Shown here: positions 30,981 through 43,122 of the stretch, piece by piece
Layout: each line of letters starts with the position of its first letter
Numbering within the stretch: the stretch's first letter is position 1
NCBI RefSeq assembly: GCF_021869535.1
Contig: NW_026262659.1
Coordinates: forward strand, 9,424,001-9,488,000
Source of the DNA: Mytilus californianus
Lineage: Eukaryota; Mollusca; Bivalvia; Mytilida; Mytilidae
Length of the DNA stretch: 64,000 bases
Reading direction: 5' to 3'
Notes under the pieces: generated by a model
Told to the model about the DNA's origin: nothing
Database searches by the model: none
Seen by the model: only the letters and a program-made list of their open reading frames with translations
Translations under genes and position numbers: made by a program

Positions 30981-32816
30981 TTACTGTCTGTAAACAAATA
31001 TTCTTTTGCCACATTCGCTTGATATTATTAGTTTTCTTAATGTTTTATTGTAATTGATAGCATACGGTAAAGACAAACATTCAAAAGCTGGTTCATCGAT
31101 CAAAAACTTGCTTCCATCTGTCGAAATTTCTAAAACATGTGGCGATGACCCGTAATTGATCACTAGCACTTTCCCCTCTGGTAAAGACGTGATCCCTTTA
31201 AAAATAGATCCGTTATACTTAAACTTGTAAATGATATCTCCAGAACTATCGAAGCAAATGAAGGAACTGTCATCGTCATTGGTAAAATAGATTTTATTCC
31301 CAGCTGAATGAACATAGTTACGGTAACTAACTGGTGTAATAATTGTATTTAATATTTGACCACGATGATCTATTACTAATAACCCTTCCGTTTTACACGC
31401 CACTACTAAATGCTTGTTCATTTTAGTTATTCCAAAGCACCCATAAGTTAGTTCTACAATTTTTCGCTTTTCTTTTTCTTTTGGATAAACCACTTGAAAA
31501 TATTTTTTAAAAGGCAGTGTAACAAAAACCCTATTAGAATCCACCAAAGTAAAGTCAAACGGTTCATCTTTAAGGTGATACACGTCTAGAATGGAACCTT
31601 CTTCTGTACAATTGAGTAGACGTTTATTCTTGCCATCCGCCAGTAGTAGGTTCCCATCATCAAGAATTAGTACTCCTGTTATCATGACGTCATTTTTTTC
31701 TTCAGTTGGTACAATGAAATCTGAAGACAGGTAAAACGTTGGAACTAAAGCTTTCCGCTCGAAACTGACGGTGTTCTCCTGGCGATTCTTGACCGACTGT
31801 TTTGGTGTTATCGGTGACAAGGTTCTGTTTTTATAATTATTATACTCGTTTTCTCTCACGGTTAAGATATCCATATCAACATGAACAGGGCTACATAAAT
31901 GCGGATCAAAACCTAACTGATGAGCCGAATACGGAATTTGAGTCCGATCCGTATTCTTTGGAACATCTATTTCAACCTCAGTTTCTGTTAATCTAATTCC
32001 ACCAAGCTTTTCAGCATTGAGGAGTTTCTGAAAGCTTTCTTTAATGGACAAGTCGAGTTTCAAATCCTTAACACTTTCGGGTAGGCTAAGCAGATATCTT
32101 TCGTGCCGGGTTTGTATATGGGCACAGTCCTGAATGAAGTTAACAGTTTCTGCATTCGAACCGACCAGCTGTAATTCCTCGATCATTTCAAGATGTGAAG
32201 CGATTGCTTTTCTCTTTTCTTTAAGGTCATCGATTTGAGTTTGAAGTCTTGTCTTGTAGTCGGTCATGTCGATATCAACATCTTCCAAGAGCTTCTTGAT
32301 CAATATTTCTATGGCTTTCCTCATATTTTCACGAAATGTTTGTACTTGATTTACAATTACTTCTTTCTGTTTATCTAGTGCCTTCAAATTCTTATTTCTA
32401 TTTTTAAGAATTTTACCGAATGTAAGACTGGACTCCCTCAGCCTCTGATTGAGATCATTGATAGCAAACGAGTTCCGGGCACCTGTTCCATCTGAGTTTA
32501 TGTCAAGTGTCTTACAGTTGAAATGAGTTATGTCTTTCTTACATAGATCACAGATAGTATGATTATGAAACCGACAATACATCGATATAACTTTGGAAGG
32601 GTGTGTTCGGCAAAACATTATTGGGCGCTCCTTCCTGAGCGAAAAGATGTGGTAATCTTCAACTGGCATGAAGCTATGATTAGAGGAAAATTTCAATTTC
32701 TGATGCCGCTTTTTGCAAGGGGTACAAAGGAACTTCATACACTTGTCACACCAGCCAACAGCTATTTTGTTCTTTCCTTGTCCAGCACAGTTATTACAGG
32801 GGAAAGTCGTAGCCAT
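30981..32816 (-). CDS. B-box / coiled-coil / beta-propeller protein (TRIM-like, no RING)
   Basis: Uninterrupted frame of 611 residues. The start is set at 32816 because a splice acceptor (TTTTCATTGTAG, exon from 32824) lies eight bases upstream; the 47 codons open before it would be intronic. Residues 5-50 hold a first B-box (CNNCAGQ..WCDKCMKFLCTPC..H) and about 60-105 a second (MFCRTHPSKV..YCRFHNHTICDLC). A coiled coil spans about 120-240, and the C-terminal 240 residues show repeated short beta-strand blocks (LDDGNLLLADGKNKRLL, GNKIYFTNDDDSSFICF, PEGKVLVINY) of an NHL/YVTN-type propeller. There is no RING upstream, so ubiquitin-ligase activity is not expected from this chain alone. Such proteins are expanded in bivalves and often proposed to act in immune signalling. 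Any 5' UTR exon was not found. Confidence 0.9.
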   Translation of the reverse strand: MATTFPCNNCAGQGKNKIAVGWCDKCMKFLCTPCKKRHQKLKFSSNHSFMPVEDYHIFSLRKERPIMFCRTHPSKVISMYCRFHNHTICDLCKKDITHFNCKTLDINSDGTGARNSFAINDLNQRLRESSLTFGKILKNRNKNLKALDKQKEVIVNQVQTFRENMRKAIEILIKKLLEDVDIDMTDYKTRLQTQIDDLKEKRKAIASHLEMIEELQLVGSNAETVNFIQDCAHIQTRHERYLLSLPESVKDLKLDLSIKESFQKLLNAEKLGGIRLTETEVEIDVPKNTDRTQIPYSAHQLGFDPHLCSPVHVDMDILTVRENEYNNYKNRTLSPITPKQSVKNRQENTVSFERKALVPTFYLSSDFIVPTEEKNDVMITGVLILDDGNLLLADGKNKRLLNCTEEGSILDVYHLKDEPFDFTLVDSNRVFVTLPFKKYFQVVYPKEKEKRKIVELTYGCFGITKMNKHLVVACKTEGLLVIDHRGQILNTIITPVSYRNYVHSAGNKIYFTNDDDSSFICFDSSGDIIYKFKYNGSIFKGITSLPEGKVLVINYGSSPHVLEISTDGSKFLIDEPAFECLSLPYAINYNKTLRKLIISSECGKRIFVYRQ

Positions 32817-33954
32817 TCTTGTTGCTACAATGAAAATACGTTTTGTGTAAGTATACCAAGAAGACAAGTAATATAAGCGAATTCCGAACGTCAAACAGTC
32901 AAGACAATTCATCAATGTATAAATGTTGAGACAACGAAATGGGCAATTCAACGGCATCTCAGAGCTTAAAACAGTTTACTCATTTGATATCTTACAACAT
33001 GCTTAAAATTAAACAATTTTGTTTTACCTTTATTAATAAATAAATATATATATATATACATATTTTAATTCTCTGTATAAAATTTAAAAAAAAAAGATAT
33101 TTCAAAAAAAGTTTTACAAATTTGGATAATATTTTGCATACCTGCCATTTGGTTGCCTGCCATTTTGAAAGTATTCCTTTTTATACTTTACCAATGTAAA
33201 AATATTTAATCGGTTCTCCAGTGCAACCTAATGTTCCGTATCCACAATTGCAGTAACGTTTAAATATTTCAATTGATTTTGTGTTATTTTTCGTGCTTAA
33301 TTTCAAAGGTTATTCATACAGATTAAAATATCTGTTGTTATAACGTATTTAATGAATTAGATCTCCGATCGTTTTGTTTTTAAAGTGCACCGAGAAACAT
33401 AGCTAAATTTAAAATATGTCTGTTTTAAAAAATTCCCTTTTGTCAACGCCCTACCTTTAATTGTTATATGAGAAACTATCTTGTGAAGGTTAGAATAGCC
33501 TGCTCCAATGTATCATGTATTCATTTGTCAAATCTCTTTTATTTATATTCGTTTGAATGTAAATAAACACTCTGGGTATTGACCGAAATATAATCCAAAA
33601 CAGAAATGGGTTTTTTGAAAAGATTAAGATAACAACTGCAATATTATTTATTGGCCTGAGATAGCGTTGTGTTTACAAACAGTACACAGTGTAGAGATTG
33701 GCTTCTTTATATTAAGACCACTTTTAATCGGTCAGTAGAAGAGAACAGTTATACAGTAACTATTGAACGCGTGAATCAGCTGTTTATTTTTGTTTCCCTT
33801 GTCCCTGATTGTGATATTTATTATAGATTAAATGTTCTTCGGGACAGTTTTTTTTTTCATCTTCATCGCGAAATGTGCGAAAATAAACTCCATTTGAACA
33901 TTTCCAACTTTTCTTTATTACCAAAAAAGCTGATAGAAAAACAAAGAAAAATAT

Positions 33955-34210
33955 TGATTGATTGATTGTTGGTGTTTAACGCCACTTTTAGCACTTTTGA
34001 TAAAGTCGTGGCAGTCTGTGTTTTTTTTTTTGTTGGTGGAGGAATCAGGAGTGCCAAGTAAGAACCACTAACCTTCGGCGAGAAAATTGGTAGTTCTAGT
34101 CAATTAAGATTAGAGTCGACCTGCCACGGGTTAGAACTCACACACTCAATGTTGACAGGGCAGTAATACAGTTGATAAACTACTTAGACCACTCGACCAC
34201 AGAAGCCCAT
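33955..34210. repeat. SINE-like interspersed repeat
   Basis: From TTGGTGTTTAACGCCACTTT through AAGTCGTGGCAGTCTGTG.. and ATTAAGATTAGAGTCGACCT to AGACCACTCGACCACAGAAG. The GGTTAGAACTC stretch resembles a tRNA-type B box. I recognise it as a widespread bivalve repeat, but the family name is not certain. Confidence 0.55.
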
Positions 34211-34849
34211 CAAAGAAAAACAAAGAGTTTTGTATAGAATAAAAGCGAAATGCTACATTGTATATTAGACTGACTGTGTTCGTTATTCTTTTCACATTCA
34301 AAAATTCTTAAAAAGTCTCCCCTCAAAAAGAAGCAAGGATAAAAGTTGATTCCTATTTTATGACTAAATGACAACACACATTTATAAATCTGCTTTAACT
34401 GTAAAATGCGTTAATCACCAAAGTCTTAAAATATGTAGAGATTTAAAAAGAGTGACTTATTTTTTACATGGCGTGGTCAAAAAGATGTCATTAAGTGTAT
34501 TTAGAATGATTGGGAAACTCTTTATGGGAACTTTCAGAATATCCGTGCGGTTAGAGCGACACATATTTCTCTATTGTTATTGCATTGATCAGAATGAAAA
34601 AGGGTAAGAGTGAAATACTACAAAACTAGTGTTACATCGTCCTTTGTTTACTTTTCAGAAGGTAAATACACTTCATTTATATGTAATGACAAAACGTTCA
34701 ACTTTCCAAAGTTCTATGCTTATCTCCCTTTGATATTGCTCGAATTATGCTTCGTTTCAAAATTTTCACCTTAATTGCGGATTTCAATCTTCATGCTGGG
34801 TCCATTTGTAGTAGCTACCTAATGTATAAATTGTTCATACGTTTTCCGT

Positions 34850-34905
34850 CCTGCATATGCATGTTTTATTTGCCACTGCACGTTAAGCAAAAACAATCAG
34901 TTTGG
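34850..34905 (+). repeat. Interspersed repeat R5 fragment
   Basis: ATTTGCCACTGCACGTTAAG matches the R5 core. Confidence 0.55.
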
Positions 34906-35384
34906 AATATTACTTGTTTGAATTTTTTTTAATTCTAAATTCTAACTTGGTGCATTATTATCATACACATTGGCTAGAGGTGTAGGGGGAGTGTTGAGAT
35001 CTCACAAAACATGTTTTACCCCGCCGCATTTTTTTGTATATCAATTCGTTCTTACTTTATTCGTGTACAGGTAGTTTACGTGGGTGTGAGTTTGAATTAG
35101 AAAAGAGGAAAGAAGTTTATTTAGGTATACGTGTATCAGGTAGCAACCAAACAATAGAGATTGGCCCAAATAAACATACATGTATCAAGCCAAAATTAAT
35201 CAGATGACCGAGGACTGGAATACTTAAGATTATTATAGTCATAATGTGGTACACTCGTCATTGTTCAACGAACCGTCATACAGGGATATGTACAATTAAT
35301 TAAAATACTTTACAGTACAAGAAATAAAGAAATGTGGAATAGAACAATTGTTTTCTAACGGGACACTCTGATGATTTAAGACAC

Positions 35385-36640
35385 TCCCAACAGATTGTTA
35401 TAGCTTGTTCTTATGTTGTGCTATACACCACTGTCCCATGTTAGGGAGGGTTTAGTACTCACACATGTTAAATCTCGTAATATTCTTTATGTTCTGTCCA
35501 AAGTCAGGAGCCTGTAGTGGAATGGTGATCGTTGGTTGCAGTTAGTCATATTCTGTATGTGGTGTCCAAAGACAGGAGCCTGTAGTTGAATGGTTATCGT
35601 TGGTTGCAGTTAGTCATATTATGTTTGTGCTGTCCAAAGTCAGGAGCCTGTAGTTAAATGGCTATTGTTGGTTGTGGTTAGTCATATTCTGTATGTGCTG
35701 TCCAAAGTCAGGAGCCTGTAGTTGAATGGTTATTGTTGGCTGCGGTTAGTCATATTCTGAATGTGCTGTCCAAAGTCAGGAGCCTGTAGTTGAATGGTTA
35801 TCGTTGGTTGCAGTTAGTCAAATTCTGTATGTGCTGTCCAAAGTCAGGAGCCTGTAGTTAAATGGTTATTGTTGGTTGTGGTTAGTCATATTCTGTATGT
35901 GCTGTCCAAAGTCAGGAGCCTGTAGTTGAATGGTTATTGTTGGCTGCGGTTAGTCATATTCTGAATGTGCTGTCCAAAGTCAGGAGCCTGTAGTTGAATT
36001 TTTATCGTTCGATGTGGTTAGTCATATTCTGTATGTGCTGTCCAAAGTCAGGAGCCTGAAGTTGAATGGTTATCGTTGGTTGCGGTTAGTCATATTCTGT
36101 ACGTGCTGTCCAAAGTTAGTAGCCTGTAGTTGAATGGTTATCGTTCGTTGCGGTTAGTCATATTCTGTATGTGCTGTCCAAAGTCAGGAGCCTGTAGTGA
36201 AATGGTTATCGTTGGTTGCGGTTAGTCATATTATGTATGTGCTGTCCAAAGTCAGGAGCCTGTAGTTGAATGGTAATCGTTCGTTGCGGTTAGTCATATT
36301 ATGTATGTGCTGTCCAAAGTCAGGAGCCTGTAGTTGAATGGTTAACGTTGGTTGCGGTTAGTCATATTATGTATGTGCTGTCCAAAGTCAGGAGCCTGTA
36401 GTTGAATGGTTATCGTTGGTTGCAGTTAGTCATATCCTTTTTTCGTTTATTGTTTGATCATTAATCATATCGTTGGTTTTCTCGATTGCATTGATTCACA
36501 TTTTGTCATGGTCGGGCCATTTATAGCTGAATAGACGGTACGGGACTTGATCATTGTGGAAGGTCATACGGTGACATACTGTTGCTTTAATTCACGTCTC
36601 ATAACTGTTTCATTGGCAATAACACCACATCTCTTCATTT
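35385..36640 (-). repeat. Interspersed repeat R1, reverse copy expanded by an internal minisatellite
   Basis: The flanks are ordinary R1 (CACCACTGTCCCATGTTAGG.. on the left; ATTTATAGCTGAATAGACGG..GGTCATACGGTGAC.. on the right). The centre, normally one AGTCAGGAGCCTGTA..GTGGTTGTCG segment, is amplified about 14-fold. Confidence 0.8.
35478..36435 (-). repeat. 68-bp minisatellite, about 14 units
   Basis: The unit contains GTCCAAAGTCAGGAGCCTGT, then AGTTGAATGGTTATCGTTGG, then TTGCGGTTAGTCATATTCTG. I count 14 occurrences of GTCCAAAG, spaced about 68 bp, with scattered substitutions. Confidence 0.92.
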
Positions 36641-36689
36641 TTATATATTATACTAAATTGGAAAATGGGAAATTTTCTTTCAAAGTGAA

Positions 36690-37240
36690 ATCTATTAATT
36701 GCAAACAAGTAGTTGTTTTAAGGATCTTGGACGTGCACAGAGATAGACATTTTCCCAAACGATACTGTAAGATCATATACCTGGTTTATCAAGAGTTCAA
36801 AGTAAAATTGAAGCCATCGCTTCTAAAGTTTTATGGGTGTAATCATGATTTTGATTGACCATTATGGAATATCTGTTTCATGGATGACTACGGGCATGTT
36901 AAACTTATTGTAATCACAATCCTCGATTGTGATAATACGGAATGCGACTTACCACCTGATATGTACGACGAGTGTATGCCTCGATTGTGACAATACGGAA
37001 TACGACTTACCACCTGATATGTACGACGAGTGTATGCCACGTGTGGAATAGGAACTGACTACTCTTCCGGAGTACCAGAGTTCATCCCGGTTTTTTGTGT
37101 CGTTCATATTGTTAAATCTTTAGTGTTCTGTGTTATGTTTTGTTATTGTTGTTAGTCTTATCGTCGTTTCAGTTTATTTTTTACCATGGCTTTGTCTGTT
37201 TTGTTGGACTTTTTTAATTGCCTCCTTTGGTTTTTTTCTC
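36690..37240 (+). pseudogene. C-terminal relic and tail of a reverse-transcriptase element
   Basis: A frame ending ..VKLKPSLLKFYGCNHDFD, then after a frameshift DHYGISVSWM, matches the end of the reverse transcriptase at 54672-55589 (VKLKSSLRKFYGRLHELVD). The tail TCTTCCGGAGTACC..CCATGGCTTTGTCTGTTTTG matches the tails at 54370-54660 and 60940-61150. A 58-bp segment (CTCGATTGTGA..GAGTGTATGC) is tandemly duplicated at 36920-37040. Confidence 0.7.
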
Positions 37241-37346
37241 ACTCCCCCCTCCCCTCCCCCCTGTATTATAGAAAGTTCTGCAGATTTAAAATTTGGTTTA
37301 AGAATACACAGTTTAATTTTTGAACATGCTATCTACATAAGATTGA

Positions 37347-37465
37347 GAATGGAAACGGGGAATGTGTCAAAAAGACAACAACCCGACCAATGAGCAGCAA
37401 ACCTTCAAAAACCGCCAACTGGTTTTCAACACAGCGAAAAAATCCCGCACCCGCTGCAAGTGGTC
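37347..37465 (+). repeat. Interspersed repeat R4, truncated
   Basis: GGAAACGGGGAATGTGTCAA..AACACAGCGAAAAAATCCCG matches 28525-28640. Confidence 0.75.
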
Positions 37466-38329
37466 ATTATTGAGAGCCAATATACAATGTATCATCCAAA
37501 TATCTAAAATTGTTATTAAATTTTGGTATCAGATGTTGTTACGATGGGTCTTTCCTTATTTTTTGCCATAAATTGTAGCTCGTAACAATACAGAAACAGG
37601 TCCGCAATAAGTGGTGCACAGAGTGTCCACATTTGAATTCCGATAACTTGACGATATACGGAATCTCCATAGCGAGCAAAAATGTTATCTAGTAAAAATA
37701 CAAGTTCAGTTATCGTTCACACATTTTTTTTCTACTGGAAAAGATGTTAATTTAAGCCACTGCAGTTCAACCGGAGTCTGGGGTGAAATATCTTGCCTTT
37801 TTCACAACCAGTATTTTAATATGTACGGACTTTCTTAAAGTCACGATTTTAATAATGGTTAAGCATTAGTTTTGATGGATTACATATTAAATCATTATGA
37901 ATGTTTTCCATTACTGATAACAACCGGTATGAAGAAAGTTTGATAAAAGAAGTTCTACGGTTGATGTTCTGAACATTAAACAATATTCAGATTTTATAAT
38001 AATAAGCTTGGCAAAGTTGTTGAGGTACGAGATAATCAATAGCGTTAGCATGACACATTTCGTGAACTAAATAATTTTGATGTCTAGATTTATTTTCACT
38101 AAGGGGTTACCCGCCAGTATCAAGGTCAAGTTTAGTTTTGGAACAAAGTTTGGTGACAATACAAGCCTCCTCTTTGTGGATGCTTTCTAGTTTATCTTTC
38201 AAATATGTTGGTATATAATATTTTGTTTATTGCATATGCTATGTATTGTATGCCACTGTTGAGACCATAGGTTTTTGCAATATCAGAATTAAATATTTCA
38301 GCATACTCGTCCTGAACAACTATAAACAA

Positions 38330-39240
38330 TGATGTTATCGTCAGCGAAAATTCTAATTGATATGTCACTAAAATGTCCTTTATAAATAGTAAGAATACTA
38401 CAGGACCTACAGTTGACCCTTGGGGTCACCAGCGTTAATACTTATCTATCAGAGGTCTGTCTTATGATTTGTTTTGTCTTGTTTCGGATAAATAACTTTT
38501 GAACCATTTCAAAAGGTCCCCTCATATTCCATGTTTTTCTAGTTTATGAATGAGTCTTTCATGCAATAGTCGGTCGAACGCTTTGATGATATAAAAAATA
38601 CAACTCTGATTACCTTTCCAGAGTGAAGACTTTATATAAAAAAGAAGATGTGGTTTGATTGCCATTAAGACAACTCTTCACAAGAGACCAAAGACACAGA
38701 AATTAACAACTATATGTCACCGTAGGGCTTCAACAAAGAGCAAAGCCCATATCGCATAGTCAGCTATAAAAGGCTCCGAAATGACAAATGTAAAACAATT
38801 CAAACGAGAAAACCAACGGCCTAATTAATGTACAAAATAATGAACGAAAAACAAATATGTAACACAGCACTATAGTAATATCGTCGGTAATATAAATAAG
38901 TTAATTGGCAGTCTATCTCTAGACATAAATCGTGTTTGTAATAATCATTTAGCAAGAAAGAAAATTAAATAAATATTTAAAAATACATTTCCCTCCGTTT
39001 TACCAATAATAGATAGCAGAGAGATAGGTCTATAGTTGGATTACATGTCTTGAGAACCACTCCTGAAAACTGGTGTTACATTAAATTTTGATATTTTCCT
39101 TTTGATATTGATAAATGCAAAATTGTAATGACTTATTGCACAACAGTGCAAGGGGATAGTTTAATTAGCGATCCGCGCGCATTTTACAGAAACTTTATAC
39201 TAATGCTGTCAGGGCCTGCTACCTTAGACACTTCATAAAC
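38330..39240 (-). pseudogene. Degenerate LINE (non-LTR) reverse transcriptase
   Basis: Read on the minus strand with several stops, the sequence gives motifs of a jockey/CR1-type RT in order: KVAGPDSISIKF, then NVTPVFRSGSQDM, SNYRPISLLSIIGKT, then AFDRLLHERLIHKLEKHGI, GDLLKWFKSYLSE, PQGSTVGPVVFLLFIKDI, and finally FSLTI in place of the usual FADD motif. An R1 copy (38636-38880) interrupts it. It is non-functional. Confidence 0.75.
38636..38880 (+). repeat. Interspersed repeat R1, truncated, inserted in the LINE relic
   Basis: It opens AAAAAGAAGATGTGGTTTGA and ends near GAACGAAAAACAAATATGTA. LINE-derived coding motifs flank it on both sides. Confidence 0.8.
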
Positions 39241-41289
39241 CTTCTCTTGTGTTACAATTTTTTTTATCTTAATCAGAGACATATAATACAAGCTGTATAA
39301 AATCCCTAAAGTATGAATAACGGCATCTATATACAAATTCTAAATATTTTAAGATGAGTCGTCACACCCGATTGCTCACAATAACATTTACTTATCTTTA
39401 TCGTTCAAGTAGGTATCATTTAATAGGATAGGGGGTAGTGAAAGGAATTAGAAGGAAGAACAGCAAATGTACGCATCTTTTTCCTGAGGATATCTACATG
39501 TGAGTTTATTGACACATTGATTTTCCATGTACTGAGTTTTTGCCTATTTAATCAAATTAGCACAGTGATTTCAAACCTTTTTAATGCTTGCCTAAGACTC
39601 AGGAGTGATGTACATTTTAGCTTTTATGTGCGAATGTGTCCGTTTACGAAATGTTTCTCCATCCCAGATGAAGTCATCATAGGAGGATCTTTCGTGCAAA
39701 CTACTGCATTTCAGTTTATGAAGAATTAGTACTCCACTTACTAGACAATTGAACCTAGTATTTTCTCATTTCATAATACGCCAAAATAACGATATTATTT
39801 ATTATCAGGGATCGAGGGGAGACGAGAAATGTTCACAATAAAATATTGGCTCGGTAATAGCTTGATGCCATTATCTATTATAATATTTTAAAAGTAATTA
39901 CGGATGATAAGGAGTAAGTTGTCGTCCATGAACACAATACTTTCTTAAGCGCAATTTACGGCGTTATCGAGCGATTGTTTTATTTAATATTAAATATGAT
40001 ATGTTGAATCCTGAGGATGATATAATAGACAAAACAATAATTTACGATCGTTAACAACTACTACAACCCTTAAGCATTCAAGAGAATACAAAGATTTGGT
40101 TAGGAAGCTTGGTTGTACCTGTAAAATTCTTATAAGATACAACTAAATATATAGTGCTATATATGTATGAGATGTAAGATTCTCATATTTGAGGGCGTTA
40201 GCGTCTCATTTACACAGAAGACATGAGACGATTACATCTGATTTACATATAATATATATGTAATATATAAATATTTACCATTTCTCTTGTTTTAAAAGGA
40301 GCAATTAGTTTTGATAAAACAGGAAAATTGTTACTACCTCAAATATTCCAGATGCAGTTACACTATCAAAAGATGTTTCTTATTTTTGAATTTGGAATGA
40401 AATCTTAATTGCATCTATTTGTTTGTCATCAATTTGATACCTCATCACTTCTTTTGTATGGCAATATACATATCTGCACTATATTGTCTTTTTCCTGGAT
40501 TAATTGCAAAAATATGAACTTGTTGCTGATAAATGGTATCACTTCTATGTAAATATCTATTATACTACTAAAATACGAGGTCCAATTTGTTATCCGATTT
40601 GACTTAAAACGACAAATCAAAGAATTCAACTTTATATATAACTAGTAAATAATAGGATAATGGTATTTATTAAAAATTACACCATTCGAGGTCCTTGTGC
40701 TTTCCACATAATTAATATTACAATCATTAACAAGTTCCTGGTCGAATCCGATACCGATACAAATAGCTAGTACCTGTTACCTGTTAACTAATCTGTATGT
40801 TCGGGATTGATACTACTTAATTCCGTCATTGACCAAAAAATATATCAAGTAGTTTCCGGTTGTAGTAAGCAAACCTAGACGAATTCAAACAAAAAGATTT
40901 TGAAAGAAGAGAAAACTGTGCACGTAATAATCAACATGACTTTATCGAATAACAATACTAATACTAAAAATCCAAGCTCACAAAGAGGCGTAGGTACTTG
41001 GAGTCAGTCACGGACCCGCGACATGTTTTTAGTACATGTATATACGTATATATATACAGTTAGGATTACTCATGATTCTACGTCCTGTCGATACAGTAAA
41101 CTTATATTTTGACATTGCAACAGGTCATGCGTTTCTCATGTAGTCGAACTGATTGCTACTTTAACCTATCTTTAGTAGCTGCGAGTACTCTTATATCGGT
41201 GCTTTGCGTCTATTGTTTTTTATGTAAGTTGTTTGGTGTACTGAGCTATTGAGTTAAGCCATTAAATGATTTGCAACTGATGTTTTCTG

Positions 41290-41585
41290 TTCGTTCTTAG
41301 GTTGTGCTGTATTCATTATGACCCTGTCTTTGTCAGGAGCCTGCAATTCAGTGGTAGTCGTCTTTCTATGTCTGTCACATTTGTTTTTCGTAAATTGCAT
41401 TGTTATGAATTATGCCGTGATTGAATTGTTTCACATTTTTTTTGTCAAGGCCTTTTATAGCTAACTACACGATATTGGCTTTACCCATGGTTGAAGGCCG
41501 TACGGTGATCTATGCGTGTTTATACATTCATCATCTGAATTCTGGTGGATAGTTGTCTCATTGGAAGTCATAACACAGTTCCTTA
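41290..41585 (-). repeat. Interspersed repeat R1, reverse copy
   Basis: CAGGAGCCTGCAATTCAGTG.., ..CCTTTTATAGCTAACTACAC.. and GAAGGCCGTACGGTGATCTA. This copy shows the sequence expected at the LTR-element target site before insertion. Confidence 0.8.
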
Positions 41586-41659
41586 TCGTTACATTGTAAC
41601 ACTTTCAGTGTAGGGTATTTAAAACATACATATCTTGTTGTAGAAAACTCTCCTTTTAA

Positions 41660-41933
41660 GGTGGTACCCAACACCTTGACTAATATTGATTTGGCTCGTT
41701 TAATATTCCTAAAATTTTGACAAAATGTTTACTTTGACCCTTTGACAAAAATATAAAAATTTCAAATAATTTGAACCAAACAATTTATCAGAAAAATTTC
41801 ACTGGTTATATAGCAGTTTGACAAACACTAATTTTGATCATTGAGAAGCTTAATATTTCCTTAACAATACAACGTGGTTAAAACGTTAAGTTGATTTTTA
41901 CAGAGTTATCTCCTTGTAGCGTTAGGTACCACC
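41660..41933. mobile_element. TTAA-flanked MITE (family M2)
   Basis: Terminal inverted repeats GGTGGTACCCAAC / GTTAGGTACCACC (one mismatch) are flanked by TTAA at 41656-41659 and 41934-41937. There is no ORF. The sequence differs from family M1. Confidence 0.75.
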
Positions 41934-42479
41934 TTAACACTAGATTGGTGGTAATTTTTCATTTGTCAAATACATGTATGTGATGTGCTTTCCGTCATGT
42001 TATATCAAAAGATTTTTTCATTTCATTCATGTTTTGAAAAGAAGTGTATGAACTTTCAATAGAAAAAAGTATTTCCTTAACGTGTTATTTTTTCAACATG
42101 AGTCTGATTATTTAATTTTTAATTTCTTCCTGTGTGGTCTCAATCACGTGTGTCGGTTCAACTGTATGTTCCTCTTCATGTTGATTGTTCGTATTTAGAG
42201 TTTTGAAATACTTTAAAATCGGATCTTCGTGTCTAAATTAAAATTTTCTAACCTGAACTGTAATTCAACGGTTTATACATGGTTAATATTATTAACGAAA
42301 ATGATTCTCCTGTCCGTATACTACATGTAGTATAATCACATTTTTATAATCTTATGTTATCAAATTCTATTTGGACAGTGAGTTTTCAATTGCTTTGAAT
42401 ACCGTCTTTAATACTAATGATAATTAGAACAGTACCGGCCACGTCCACCCTGTGTTATTGTTAGATGTATTTCTATGTG

Positions 42480-42905
42480 TATCCATCTGATGAGTTAACT
42501 TAATAAAGCCTTTTTCAACTGATTTTGTATAGTTTGTTCTTATGTTGTACTGTTACACCACTGTCCCAGGTTAGGGGAGGGTTTACACCTTCAAACTAGT
42601 TTCACCCCGCCACATTCTGTATGTGACTGTCCTAAGTCAGGAACATGTAATTCAGTGGTTGTCGTTTGTTGTTGTGTAATATATTGGTTTTTCGTTCATT
42701 ATTTTGTACATAAACTAGGCCGTTAGTTTTCTCGTTTTAATTGTTATACATTGTCATGATGGGTCTTTTTATAGCTGACTATGCGATTGTGCTTTGCTCA
42801 TTGTTGAAGGTCGTATGGTATCCTATAGTTGTTAATTTTTGTGTAATTTGGTATTTTGGGAAGAGTTGTCTCATTAGTAATCATACCACATCTTCTTATT
42901 TTATA
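42480..42905 (-). repeat. Interspersed repeat R1, reverse copy
   Basis: CACTGTCCCAGGTTAGGGGA.., GTAATTCAGTGGTTGTCGTT.., TTTATAGCTGACTATGCGAT.. and TTGTCTCATTAGTAATCATA.. are in order. A complete-looking copy. Confidence 0.85.
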
Positions 42906-43001
42906 TTTGTTAAAAAATTAAATATGTACAAACAGTTTCCTTATTGTCTGATTTTTCATTTGTTTGTTATTTAACACATATCATGATTATTCAGTAGTTG
43001 C

Positions 43002-43007
43002 TTTATT
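43002..43007 (-). promoter_or_regulatory. Candidate polyadenylation signal of the first TLR
   Basis: TTTATT on the plus strand is AATAAA on the minus strand, 116 bp past the stop codon. AT-rich surroundings make chance matches common. Confidence 0.35.
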
Positions 43008-43122
43008 TTTCCTTTGTAAGAATTTGTGTACACATCATCCGAAACTATCATGAATATTGTTGCAGCATAAATTTGGTTAAACATCTGCCTGTGTCTTAAG
43101 ATAACAACACAACGTTAGGTTT

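Larger units (their letters stand above)
32817..43122. other. Repeat-rich intergenic region between the B-box gene and the first TLR
   Basis: It contains a SINE-like repeat (33955-34210), R5 (34850-34905), an R1 copy with a 68-bp minisatellite (35385-36640), a reverse-transcriptase-element tail (36690-37240), R4 (37347-37465), a LINE relic (38330-39240) split by R1 (38636-38880), two further R1 copies and a TTAA MITE (41660-41933). From 39240 to 41290 I see no recognisable feature. No host gene was supported anywhere in the interval. Confidence 0.6.

Noticed and set aside
31802..32876. Plus-strand open frames of 64 and 105 codons
   Set aside because: They are antisense to the B-box gene and show no domain or splice support.
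33669..33965. 98-codon plus-strand open frame
   Set aside because: No recognisable domain, no splice context, and it runs into the SINE-like repeat.
35478..36435. Regular array resembling a CRISPR
   Set aside because: Whole 68-bp units repeat with no unique spacers, and the context is a eukaryotic interspersed repeat.
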